Source: Eublepharis macularius
Lineage: Eukaryota; Chordata; Lepidosauria; Squamata; Eublepharidae
Assembly (NCBI RefSeq): GCF_028583425.1
Contig: NC_072802.1
Coordinates: 11,727,926 to 11,791,925 of the forward strand
Length of the DNA stretch: 64,000 nucleotides
Reading direction: 5' to 3'
In this document: positions 54,886 to 64,000 of the stretch, piece by piece
How the letters are laid out: each line of letters opens with the position of its first letter
Numbering within the stretch: the first letter of the stretch is position 1
The notes under the pieces: generated by a model
Told to the model about the DNA's origin: nothing
The model's input: the letters and a program-made list of their open reading frames with translations, nothing else
The model's database searches: none
Made by a program: the position numbers and the translations under genes

Positions 54886-56892
54886 ATAACTAACAGGAAC
54901 ATTAAGAGTAGCAATAATAACAGAGTGATGTTCCCCTTCCTTCCCCTTGTCCATCTCTTCCCCAGAATAGAAATATGATAGTTTGACTGCAATATTTTCC
55001 TGTTTCAGACTGTATTAGGGGTTGTTTGGTAATCGGAATGAATTGAATTTAAGACTACAAAGCAGAGAGAAAAACATATGTAGTCAAAATTAAAGCTTTC
55101 ATGAGAAAAATGCAGTTTGGGGCAGTTCAGCAGAGAGCAATGGGTATTTTCCCATGCTCAACACCAAGAGTTTGGCATTTTGTGAGCCATCCTCAGAATC
55201 ACTCATGTATGTTTCTGGGATGAAGACCAAATAAAAAAGAAAGGGGGGGGAGCTGTGTTGTGAGCTGGTGTAGAAGAAAGGGAATTTGGGGCATTGATCT
55301 CATATCAAAAAATCTTGGAACTGGAATAGCACTTCACCTTCGTGCAAGACTGGTAACAGGACAAACAATTCTAGGTAAGACTTTTCACTCTGAGACTTAA
55401 AAATACTATACAGCCCACACTCTAACAACAACTTTCAATAATGCTCCTTAATTTAAAAAGGACAGGGAGACCTTGAGGGAAAACCCCTTCATAAATCTTT
55501 AAGAGAAATGGAGGCAGGGGAGACAGAAGAGATGTCTGTTTTTCTTGGGCTCCTCCTCTTATCATCTGGCATAGTTCTAATTGAGTTATTTCTCTTGTAA
55601 AGTCAGTCTTCTGATAAAAGCGTTTGAACAAGAGAGATTTTGAATTGCCTGGGAAAATTACGATTTACAAGGCTCAAACAGACATACGTTGCAATTGTAT
55701 CTAAGCAATTCTGTGAGGTTAGCCTGAGATGAAATAGCTGCCTCAAGATCATCCAGCGATCCTTATGGTTCAGGGGGTCTCTCTCTTCCATCTCATGACT
55801 GACATGACATCATAATGGCACTGTTAGTCACAGCTTTGCACTGTGAAAGGGGAGGCTGCTTTAGGAGGTTTGTTTTAGAAAAGAAAGAGACGTCCTTTAT
55901 CGTTAAGGCACTCTGTGTTATGCTAGGTTGGAGAGGGAGGCCCAGAGCACATCTTGCCCCCATGGAGGTTACGCAAAGAAGCAGGAAGAGGAGACAGCCA
56001 GAAGGAAGGAAATCCCTAAAAAAAATTTCCTTCCACCAGCTCTCGGGGTATCAGTGGGAAACAAGAGGCAAAGGAGGGGGACTTGCCCTCCAGGGGACTG
56101 GCAACCCTACTGCACCCCCCTTGGCCATGATCTGGCCAATCTCAGAGCAAAACTCTCCTAGCTGCTTATTGATGGCCAACTAGACAGCCTCTTCTTTTTA
56201 TAAATTATTGGATGTCTCCCATTTTGCCCACAATAAACACAGCCTGGTCAAAAGTTGTGAAAGAAGAGGCAGAAAGAAATGGAGGAGTCCTCCCCCTCCC
56301 CATCAGATCTCCCACCCAACACATTTCCAATGGGAGGCTGTCCCTTGTTCATGCTCACCTTTATTTTCTTCCCAAGGCATCCTTGCAGAACAGGAGATAA
56401 AACATCTCCCACCTTCTGTTATAAGGCACAGAGCATTGATAGCTTTCAGAAACGCAAGATGCTGCATCTGGCTACGGAAGCTGCAAGAGTCAGACTGTTA
56501 GCCAGGCAAGGAGAGTCATGGAGTCCAGATGCATGGAAGAGGGCAAAGTAAGTATTAACATTTTCATCAACATTAAGTAGTAATCTCACTTGAAAAGGGC
56601 CAGTCCCCATTCGCAAAGAAAAGCGGAACTGGAAGTGGCCACAGCCTCCCTGACCCTCAGGCTCAAACCTTCTCCCAGCCCTGAGTGAGACAGATTAGCC
56701 TGGTTCATTCAGAGAGCTTTTGGTAGAGTTGACATTTGCCCCTAAAAATGGGTGAATCCCTTCCAGTGCTATATGGAGCAGGGTGGGAGAGCATCGTCAC
56801 ATTGTGCGACATTCTAGGAATTTCCACACTCTTCCCACCCTGTCCATCCAGCTGCCTATCACTCCACCTCCCCACTTGTTCATTGTATGCAG

Positions 56893-57000
56893 GGCTTTTT
56901 TTCAGCTGGAACGAGGCGGGAACGGAGTTCCGGAACTTATTGAAAATGGTCACATGGCTGGTGGCCCCTCCCCCTGATCTGAGTTTGAGTTGTAACTCAT
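56893..57000. mobile_element. MITE fragment (CAGGGCTTTTTTTC family)
   Basis: GGGCTTTTTTTCAGCTGGAA, GGAACGGAGTTCCGGAAC and AAAATGGTCACATGGCTGGT match 30687 onward. Confidence 0.65.
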
Positions 57001-57529
57001 TTTGAGTTCCAGCAAGACAGCTGGGACTGTACATGAAACAAATAAAAAATTAAAATACTGAATTGGACTACCATAGTCAGTCCTGTCTACTCTAATTGGT
57101 GATAGCTCTCCAGTGTCTCCTGTGGAGGACTTTTACATCCCTCTTATCTGATCATTTCTCAATAGGAAAATCAGAAAATACAGATTTGTGGGTCTCTCTT
57201 TTTGGGTCCACTGGCAGATTTTGCAATCTGTCAGTGAAGCACCTGGAAGGAGTGTGATCAACATCTAATTTTTACAATCAACAGGTGGTTACATATCCTC
57301 CAGCAGCTGTTTTCTGGACCTACCGCTGCAAAATCACGGTCCCTCTTTTATCCCAGTTTTTGTCCTTTGGGAACGCTATTTTAAAATGTCATTCCAGAGA
57401 GTTACTAGGTCTCTCTCTCTCCCCCCACAATCTCTAGGAGCTGCAGATATTTAAGTGGGCTGTGATCTGCAAGCATGTGCATGAATGAATACAAAGGCTG
57501 TGCTCCTCTTCCGGTTTCACGTGTTTATT

Positions 57530-57600
57530 TATTTTATTTATAGTCCACCCTTCTCACTGAGACCCAAGGCAGATTACACAGTGCAAGTCAATATGATCAA
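57530..57600 (-). mobile_element. LINE 3' tail
   Basis: Minus strand reads TAATCTGCCTTGGGTCTCAG, TGAGAAGGGTGGACTATAAA and an ATAAATAAA tail. Relatives lie at about 18930-19010, 37340-37390 and 58925-58985. Confidence 0.55.
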
Positions 57601-58649
57601 CAACCAGGAGGACATTCAGAGAGAGAAAAACAATAGGGTAAGAGTTGCAGAAATTTGAAAACAAGCATAAATCTGAACACAGACGAAACATTACTGGAAC
57701 AACGCATGAGTAATTAAACATGACATCTTTAACAACACAGGAGCAGTCTATCTACATTAACAGATGGTACCCAGTAGAATAATCTATAGTCCCTGTCTCT
57801 TTATGAAGGCATCTCTCTAAGCCATTTCTTACAGCACAGCCCTATTACCCGAGTAACAAAGCCTATTTAGCATGTGAATGCCCAGGCATGTACATTCCGG
57901 TAGCATGTTGTCAGACAGTGATGTTTTTCTAATATACAATTACAAACCACCTCAGTCAGTGGTAGACAAATCATTGTAAAGTAAACAAGTCCCCCATACA
58001 ATAGAACTGAACTGTCAGCAACACGTGAAGGGGGTTCCCAGCAGTGATGCTTGGATTGTTAGAAGTGTGTCTGTATTTTCATCCTCAAAGCATCGGAAGG
58101 GATGCTCCTGCTCTCCCTTGTTTTGGTAAAACACATCTTGCTCCAGTCTGTGGCAGAGGTCACCGTTCTTCTTACTCACTGCCCAAATAGCATTTAACCA
58201 ATAGCATATAAGTAGGCCTACCTTCAAGGCTTTCTGTACATGTGCTCATATAGTTATAATATCCAAAGAACTGCAAGATCCTTCAGTCCTATGAAAAGCA
58301 GGTACCAGATTTGACTCTTCATTTTAATGGCAGGTACTTATTTTTGGTCTTCAAAGGGAGACAAGATTTTGTAGGCAGCTTTATTTTGGACGCAACAAGT
58401 CTGTTTGTTTAATTTCCATCCTGCCTTTCTCAAGGCAGGTAAGAAATACTACTTGGTAAAAGTGGGTTGTGCAGTCTTATCTCATTTCAGCTGCTAATGT
58501 TCTACATTTCCTACCCTAAACATTTCTCCTCTGCCCTAATCAAGCTGATTATATTTTGCATTGTATCTTTGCAACCTAACTTCTTTCTATACAACATTAT
58601 CTCTCCCCCCCTTCAGACTGGGATATAAGGGCTCAGGGATCTCTATTCC

Positions 58650-58760
58650 TATTTGTACCTGGTGAAGAAAGCTTTGACTCTCAAAAGCTTCTACCCTAGA
58701 AATCTTGTGGGTCATAAAGGTAGCTACTGTTCTCCTTTAGAGCTGCAGTCAGAAGGGAGG
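58650..58760 (+). repeat. Hammerhead-family repeat, single degenerate copy
   Basis: TGGTGAAGAAAGCTTTGACT, CTCAAAAGCTTCTACCC and GAAATCTTGTGGGTC follow the layout of the right arm at 8431-8590. Confidence 0.5.
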
Positions 58761-59257
58761 GACCAGGTGACAGCCATCCAAGCAAGCTAAGAGCCTTGTT
58801 CTCTATTCCCCTCCTAGAGAATGTGGGCGGAGTTGCAGGAAAGTTCACTAGCTGAGCAGGCTTTCTTTTGCAGCCCCCCTCCCCCCTTGGCCCAAGTTAG
58901 CTTCCTTTGTTGTTATCGTTATGGTGCATACTCTTCTTATTTTTTACTTCATTTACAGCCCTCCTTTCTTGCTGAGACTCTGATTAACAGAACGAGGATC
59001 ACAGAAAGGGAGAAAATTGTCTGAGGCATGATACAGAAAGTGGGTAACAAAGGTGGAAGACAATGCAATAAAGATAAATCAATACATTACAATAGACTAC
59101 TACATGGATTCTGTTCCAAAGCAGCAGTCAGTACTCAAGCACCATCGCTGATAAAGTTTGCTTGACCTCTCCTTCCAGCTTTACTAGGTTAACCTGTGAG
59201 ACTGTCCAAAAAGCCCTGCTCACACTCTAACACGTTCATTTGGCCTCAATAATGCCT

Positions 59258-59440
59258 GTGCCCTGACCTGGATAAGCCCAGGTGAGCCTGATCTCTCGTC
59301 AGATCTCAGAAGCTAAGCAGAGTCAGCCTTGGTAAGTAATTGGATGGGAGACCACCAAGGAAGACCAGGGTTGCAGAGGCAGGCAATGGCAAACCACCTC
59401 TGATAGTCTCTTGCCAAGAAATGTCAGCTGTGACTTGAGG
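59258..59440 (+). mobile_element. 5S rRNA-derived SINE
   Basis: CTCAGAAGCTAAGCAGAGTC, AATTGGATGGGAGACCACCA, GAGGCAGGCAATGGCAAACC and CAGCTGTGACTTGAGGGC. Ends in a short (CA)n run. Confidence 0.88.
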
Positions 59441-60129
59441 GCAACACACACACACGCTCCAGAGCCTGTAGGACTAGACTTGGTTTTGCAGTGCAATCAT
59501 TACATCGACTGGCTGGGGTCACCTAGTGAAGGAGAAAGAAGCCCTATGCAACAGGGAACACCTGATAAAAGCAACAGCGGCAAACTAGGAGAACAATGAG
59601 AAGTGCAAAATTCCCAGCGACTGCTGAATCTCTAGACTATTTCTGGGCCCCCAAAGCAGTGTCTTTGATCCAAAAACTGGATCAATATTCCACACAGCCA
59701 TAATTGGAAAAGAAGTACATATGGGGAAAAACCTGACGGGTTATATTAAATATGGGTGGATTACTTTTTATTACAAGTTGGATGCTGAGATTTGCAGATG
59801 CAGAGATTGCAGGATTGTCACCCCTTCCCCTGCCCCCCCCGAGCCTTTTCCAGCCCCAAGAAAACAGAGACTTGTGTGTGCTAATAGCCACGCAGGCTGC
59901 GCCACAAGAGCGAGCAGGGGGAAAGGAGCGAAATCACTCCTTCCGCTTCCACTCATGCAAGAGGCAGAAAGGTGATCTCATTTCTTTCTTCTACGCAGCA
60001 GCCAATGCGCACAATATTAGGACATGCTAGCCACTCCATCGCAGGGAATAAACTCTCCCAGGGTCAGAAAGATCTTAGGGAAGATCTTGAATTGTCAGTG
60101 GCTTCCAGGAGCAGTTTTGAGGATCCAAG

Positions 60130-60225
60130 CTTTTATATTTTGAGTGCAGGACACTTTCTTGGGAGTGAGCCCCATTGAATAGACTTGAGTAGGATTCTGA
60201 GTAGACCTGCTTAGGATTGGTCTGT
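60130..60225. repeat. ~90-bp palindromic repeat, decayed
   Basis: GGGAGTGAGCCCCATTGAAT and CTGCTTAGGATTGGTCTGTG match the family represented at 7688-7790. Confidence 0.5.
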
Positions 60226-60229
60226 GTGC

Positions 60230-60425
60230 ATTATTTTATCCCGCCTGTCTCACTAAAGAGCTCTGGTGGTACATATGGTTTCCCCCAGGTTATCCTTACA
60301 ACAACCCTGTATGGTAGGTTAGGCTGAGAGAGATTGACTAGCTCAAGGTTACCCAGTAAGTTTCATGGCGTGATTTGAACCCAGGTCTTTGCAGTCCTAG
60401 TCCAGCATCTAACCACTACCAAATC
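60230..60425. mobile_element. MIR/CORE-like SINE
   Basis: CTTACAACAACCCTGTATGG, AGGTTAGGCTGAGAGAG and TTTGAACCCAGGTCT followed by CTAACCACTACC correspond, in order, to the body and tRNA-like B-box end of MIR-type SINEs. Confidence 0.7.
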
Positions 60426-60738
60426 TTCTCATGTTTAAGCAGTTAATTGTTAGCATACATACCACCATAGTTTGCAGCATTTCTGTACAGGGGCAGAAAG
60501 GCACGCAGGACTGAAGATGGCAAGGACTTAAGTGGATAGGCTTGCCCGCCTTGCCCATATTGTGCTCCTGCTTGCTCCCTGACTCAACGGACCAGAGGTA
60601 AATGAATGCTGCCGTCTTGGGCCATGTCTTTATACACGACTACGATCTGGTAACAAAAATGCATACGCAAAGACATCTTTTCACAGCATGTACAAATAAA
60701 GTTAGTTCCAAATGTGGGAGCTTCCTTTTACAGCTCGC

Positions 60739-60744
60739 TTTATT
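60739..60744 (-). terminator. ALG13: Poly(A) signal of short ALG13 isoform
   Basis: AATAAA on the minus strand shares its first A with the last base of the TAA stop codon (60744-60746). A T/G-rich stretch follows roughly 40 nt downstream. Position and sequence fit a functional cleavage signal, although no transcript data are available here. Confidence 0.75.
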
Positions 60745-60852
60745 TAAATCCCAACTACTTTGTCTAAGAACGCAGCAAATTTTTCTGGCTGTCCAGGTGG
60801 GAAAGGTTTCAGTGTTGACAAGTCCATTGACTGAAGAGTCTTGATGAGAGTT
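60744..60852 (-). CDS. ALG13: ALG13 short-isoform terminal exon
   Basis: After a CTGTAG acceptor the exon adds one base to complete a Gly codon and then encodes [20 protein letters not shown], continuing [15 protein letters not shown] and stop. This matches the last exon of the human 165-residue ALG13 isoform ([25 protein letters not shown]). That tail corresponds to the C-terminal helix of yeast Alg13 that holds the protein on Alg14. The phase (GG|A) joins exactly to the exon ending at 62493. The polyadenylation hexamer overlaps the stop codon, so the 3' UTR of this form is very short. The product would be the catalytic subunit without OTU or Tudor domains. Confidence 0.95.
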
Positions 60853-62492
60853 CTACAGAAACAGAAAAAATATATATTCTGCTCATCATCCAAGGAACTT
60901 AGATGGTATTATCTTGCTTTTAGATTGCTCAGAACCCTGTGATTTTAATAATAGCCCTCAGAATCCAGAACTCAGGGCCTATGGCCTTGAAAGAACAAGG
61001 ATCAGAGGCTCAAGATGAAATATGTGGGAATATAGTCAGTTGTATAAGATTTCTAAGATTGAAACCGCAATGTTATGCTGCTAAAAATAGAAGCCCAGGT
61101 TTTTCTCTTCCTGTTGTTTCCTTCTAATGAAACGCAGTGTGACATCGTGTCTAGAGCTCTTTTGAACCCTGCTCCGCTTCAGTGGCTATGGTTTATGGAA
61201 ACAGAACAGCTTGATTTCACATGTTTTGTATGATTATGAAGAAGGTGAAGAAAGAAATGCAAGGTTGCTATTTTCAGTGACAGCCCTGTGTAACAACTAA
61301 ATGAATGGTAAAGACAAAAGCTCCTGTTTTTTTTTAAAGAGAGAGAGAGACAGACAGACAGACAGAGAAAATAAAAGGGAGCCAGGGATTTACTTGGCAT
61401 ACAGAGAACTGTTAGACTACCTTGTGCGAGCAGCTACTATCTCCTTGCCCAAAACTTAAGTGGTATATGGGGTGTGATGCCAAGATCCATGGTTGCTGTG
61501 TTATTCAGAAGATCTAAAGCCCACATTTCAATTTAAAAAAAAATTCTCCAAACTATAAATAAAGCATAAAAACCCAATTAAAAAAAGAGAAGACAAAATA
61601 CAAGAGAAGACAAACTAAAATGACTGTGTAGTAAAGCCACTGCTACTTAAAAGTATACTCCCCAAACCTGCTGCATTCTTTGGATGGGCCTCTTAGGTCC
61701 TTTTAGGGAGAATTTCAGCCTGTTGGCTTGAGACATGCCGTTTCACTCCCTCCCGGAGTCCGCAGAGACCAACAGGCCTCCCCAGCAGAAGACCATGCGC
61801 CTCCCCCTCCAAGGGCTCCTTCTTGCTCTGTTATGTTATCTAGGCTGGATGCGGAGCAGAAGCAGGAACTTCCATCTGTGCCTGCCTCTGGTTGCTGTTG
61901 CTCACTCTTTATTTCTTAGATCCAGCCCGATTTGCAAGACAGCCAACCAAATAAATGATGCAAGAGTTGATTTTTTAGTAGAATGCCTCAACAGCTGGCA
62001 CTAAAATACAAACTGGGTTTATGTTGTTAAAGCAAATTGTACGGGGACAGTTTCCCCTTTGTATTTTATTTTTCTTAAAGAATTCTGAAACCTCAAATTA
62101 CTTTCAGTACCAGCCTGACACAGATAGACAAGTAATTGCTGTCCTTTAATTATCTATGTAAAATCAATGGATGGTATCCTATTCTTTTAAGTTAGTCAGT
62201 GTTAAAGGACGCAAATACCTGTGTTGTAATACAAAGATAAAATGGAAGCAAGGATTCTAGCATAGTATTACTTGTGTACCATACCCCAAATGAACCCAAA
62301 ACATTGCTGAGGTGCACCTCTTGCCAGAAATTCAATTATTTGATCTCGTAAGCTACACAGGTGCCTAGGGATTCTCAAGTGCCCTGAATCAGGCCTAACC
62401 GGAGTTATCCAGAGCAATCTGTATCAGGGGAACCCTGCTGTAGTCCATGAACACAGCTGTTATACCCAATGGTGTTCTAAGAGGGAGCATAC
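60853..62492 (-). other. ALG13 intron (GT exon to short-isoform last exon)
   Basis: A (GA)n/(CAGA)n microsatellite lies at about 61338-61370. A plus-strand 89-codon frame at 61735 starting within GC-rich sequence has a hydrophobic stretch but no recognisable domain. Nothing else seen. Confidence 0.6.
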
Positions 62493-62631
62493 CCGCACGT
62501 GCAGTAAAAGAGGTGTCCGTCCCTGTGCAGCTGTCTTGCCAGCTCCAACTGATGATTGTTCATCAGCTTGTCATTTACAACTACGAGTAATGGTTTCCCT
62601 GCTTCCAATACCTCTAGGCAGCTACCTGCAC
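62493..62631 (-). CDS. ALG13: ALG13 exon: C-terminal half of GT28 glycosyltransferase domain
   Basis: This 139-nt exon starts in split phase (G|GT) after an ATAG acceptor and ends TGC GG before gtatgc. It encodes [20 protein letters not shown] followed by [16 protein letters not shown] and ends HLFYCTC. The GAGS turn and the NHQxELA segment form the UDP-GlcNAc binding face of Alg13/MurG-type transferases. The residue equivalent to human Asn107, the recurrent DEE36 site, is Asn here (codon 62555-62557). Two alternative fates fit the 3' phase: splicing to the short terminal exon at 60852, or onward to a linker exon as in the human long form. Reading past the donor stops after five codons. Confidence 0.96.
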
Positions 62632-64000
62632 CTATAGAAATAAAACAGTACAGAAGAATGTTATCCAAACCATTACATTTAACTTAGCATCAAAACCAAG
62701 CATGCATATCAACAAACATCAAACTTAAAAGTGCAATGCCAGTTATATCTTGTTTCCATCAAAAGCTTTGTTCTTTAACCTGCAGTCAGAGCCATTCTAC
62801 AGTATTCTCAACGCCATGGCTGCACTGCATGGTATTCTAAGGGTGCAATCCTAAACAGAACTACTCAAAAGTAAGTCCCATTTTACTCAATACAGGGTTA
62901 TTCCTAGGAAAGTGTTCTTAGGATTTCAGCCAAAATGTCTGATGTTTTGTCTTAAAGGCAACCTTAAAAAGGGCTGTTAACCACCAATGTGTTCACATTT
63001 TAATATATAGGAACCAAAAGCGAAGCTTCAGTCAAAATAACCCAACACCAAACTTTTTGCTTTCCATTGGAGTTCTGTGAGAATCCGCCTCCGTGATTAC
63101 ATGTTATGGCAGACATGTGGTGGCTGCCAAAAGCAGCAGCTCTGAATTTCCTCCTCCTCTCTCACCCAGAATGTTCAGGCATGAAAAATGCATGATGTGA
63201 TGTCCTCATTTTGCAAGTCTCCTCCCTTCCCCATGGCAGCTAATGAAGTGGTGCAATAATGGTGAAATTTGCAGCCAGATGACATTATATGTTTCACAGG
63301 ACAGAGAAGCAAGAAGAAAAAACACAGCATTGCCATGTGCCTAGATCCAGTTTATAGCTATCAGATGGGACTTAGTGTGCATACGTGTATTGTGTGCATG
63401 GCCATACTGACCAGGGCCATATTAACCCATGGCCAGGCCTCTAGGCTTTCAGGTATTTCACCCCCCGCCCCCGGCACTTCAATCTTTCACCCCACTACAG
63501 GTGACAGCCTGACCCTTGTTCGGTAGGTACTGGACTGCAGTACATAGCCCTATATCCATTTTAAGGGGCTCCTGAAGAATTCTATTCACAATTTTAAAAA
63601 TATTTTTATTGTGCAAGTAGAACTTTTCAGGAAAGCACATTTTGAGGGTATAATTGTTCAATACTGTAAAATTTTGAAGTGAATAAAATATTATTTATTA
63701 AATATATATAGTTTATGGATAATTGGTTTAATTTATTTATTTTTATTTTATTTATTTCAAATTTGTATTTCGCCCTCCCCGCAAGCGGGCTCAGGGCGGA
63801 TACCAACGTAAGAGAAATATAAGAGAAAATTTGTTTCACTTCAGTAAGGAAGCAGTTAATTATCTTATTAATAGAGGTTATATAAGAGAATTAATGGTAA
63901 TTTATGTGGGGGTGTGCCACAGCAAAAAAAATTGATGGGCCCTTCATCCCTGCGGGACCCCGAGGCTTCAGCCTTTTGAATAATATGGCCCTGATGCTGA
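62632..64000 (-). other. ALG13 intron upstream of GT exon (partial)
   Basis: Contains a ~90-bp palindromic repeat at about 62846-62930 and the hAT element at 63412-63993. The preceding ALG13 exon (NRLILQIGRG region) is not present. Confidence 0.65.
63412..63993. mobile_element. Non-autonomous hAT element with nested LINE/SINE tail
   Basis: Ends CAGGGCCATATTAA and TAATATGGCCCTG are inverted copies. The left flank ATACTGAC (63404-63411) and right flank ATGCTGA (63994-64000, cut by the window edge) are an 8-bp duplication as far as visible. At about 63725-63800 a reversed LINE-like tail (CCGCCCTGAGCCCGCTTGCG on the minus strand) is nested inside. Confidence 0.8.

Larger units (their letters stand above)
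33073..60743 (-). other. Large intron / intergenic-like stretch of ALG13, dense in transposons
   Basis: About 27.7 kb separate the OTU first exon from the short-isoform last exon. I searched it for the human linker exon of the long isoform and found none. Everything recognised in it is repeat; the items are listed separately. Stretches without any recognised feature include 33700-35000, 35350-35990, 40170-41790, 47700-48770 and 55000-56880. Confidence 0.65.
1..64000 (-). other. ALG13: ALG13 gene (internal portion, both ends outside window)
   Basis: Fifteen exons on the minus strand encode, in order, the end of an Alg13-type GT28 domain, an OTU domain, a Tudor domain and a Gly/Arg-rich segment. 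This domain order is diagnostic of vertebrate ALG13. All twelve consecutive junctions from 33072 to 3996 keep the reading frame, and all use AG acceptors and GT donors. From the methionine at 33072 about 449 residues are encoded inside the window. Alg13 with membrane-bound Alg14 adds the second GlcNAc to GlcNAc-PP-dolichol at the cytosolic ER face. The OTU-Tudor part belongs to the OTUD4-like deubiquitinase group. Human ALG13 is X-linked and mutated in ALG13-CDG/DEE36. GT exons 1-2 should lie above 64000, and the proline-rich C-terminal exons below position 1. Confidence 0.96.

Noticed and set aside
61735-62004. Plus-strand 89-codon frame with a hydrophobic, signal-like stretch
   Set aside because: No homology recognised, lies inside an ALG13 intron antisense to the gene, and has no promoter or splice context.
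62632-64000. Search for the preceding ALG13 GT exon (NRLILQIGRG region)
   Set aside because: No matching peptide in any minus-strand frame; it must lie above 64000.

Overview
The window comes from a vertebrate nuclear genome, most likely a squamate reptile (lizard-like). It contains BovB (RTE), CR1, L2-clade and L1 LINEs, SINEs built on a 5S rRNA promoter, many hAT-type MITEs, non-autonomous Helitrons and a chromodomain Ty3/gypsy element. That mix is typical of lizards, but the species cannot be named from sequence alone.

I recognise one host gene, ALG13, on the minus strand. It spans the whole window and continues past both ends. Fifteen coding exons were found by matching conserved ALG13 peptides, and every splice junction was checked for AG/GT ends and for phase. 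In transcription order they are: the C-terminal half of the GT28 glycosyltransferase (62493-62631); an alternative last exon that ends a short ALG13 (60744-60852) with its own AATAAA; then, after about 28 kb of repeat-rich DNA, a CpG island (about 32740-33370) holding a start codon and the first OTU exon (32932-33072); then twelve exons down to 3996 that complete the OTU fold, a linker, the Tudor domain and the start of the Gly/Arg-rich tail. GT exons 1-2 lie beyond 64000, and the proline-rich C-terminal exons lie below position 1.

The layout suggests two products. One is a short UDP-GlcNAc transferase subunit that works with ALG14 on the cytosolic face of the ER in dolichol-linked oligosaccharide synthesis. 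The other is a separate OTU-Tudor protein started at the internal CpG island. A fused human-type long isoform would need a splice acceptor and linker exon that I cannot see.

The introns, read from low to high coordinate, hold: two Helitrons with an internal ~50 bp minisatellite (770-1372 and 10996-12535); a BovB 3' end (about 2765-3085); an 8-bp-TSD hAT MITE (14086-14433); two foldback MITEs (19503-19676, 20490-20667); a LINE nest in which an L1 is split by an L2-clade LINE and a CR1 tail (23160-25620); 5S-type SINEs (about 6312, 28798, 33412, 59258); a 1-1.4 kb direct duplication (39138-40165 and 41800-43150) whose second copy alone carries a tRNA-type SINE with perfect 11-bp TSDs; a solo LTR inside a LINE (45560-46333); a broken Ty3/gypsy chromovirus with paired LTRs and 5-bp TSDs (48779-52724); several head-to-head repeats with hammerhead-ribozyme-like cores; and a hAT element at the right edge (63412-63993). 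I found no second host gene, no tRNA or rRNA gene and no CRISPR array. The other long open frames belong to transposons, to the CpG island or to minisatellite.
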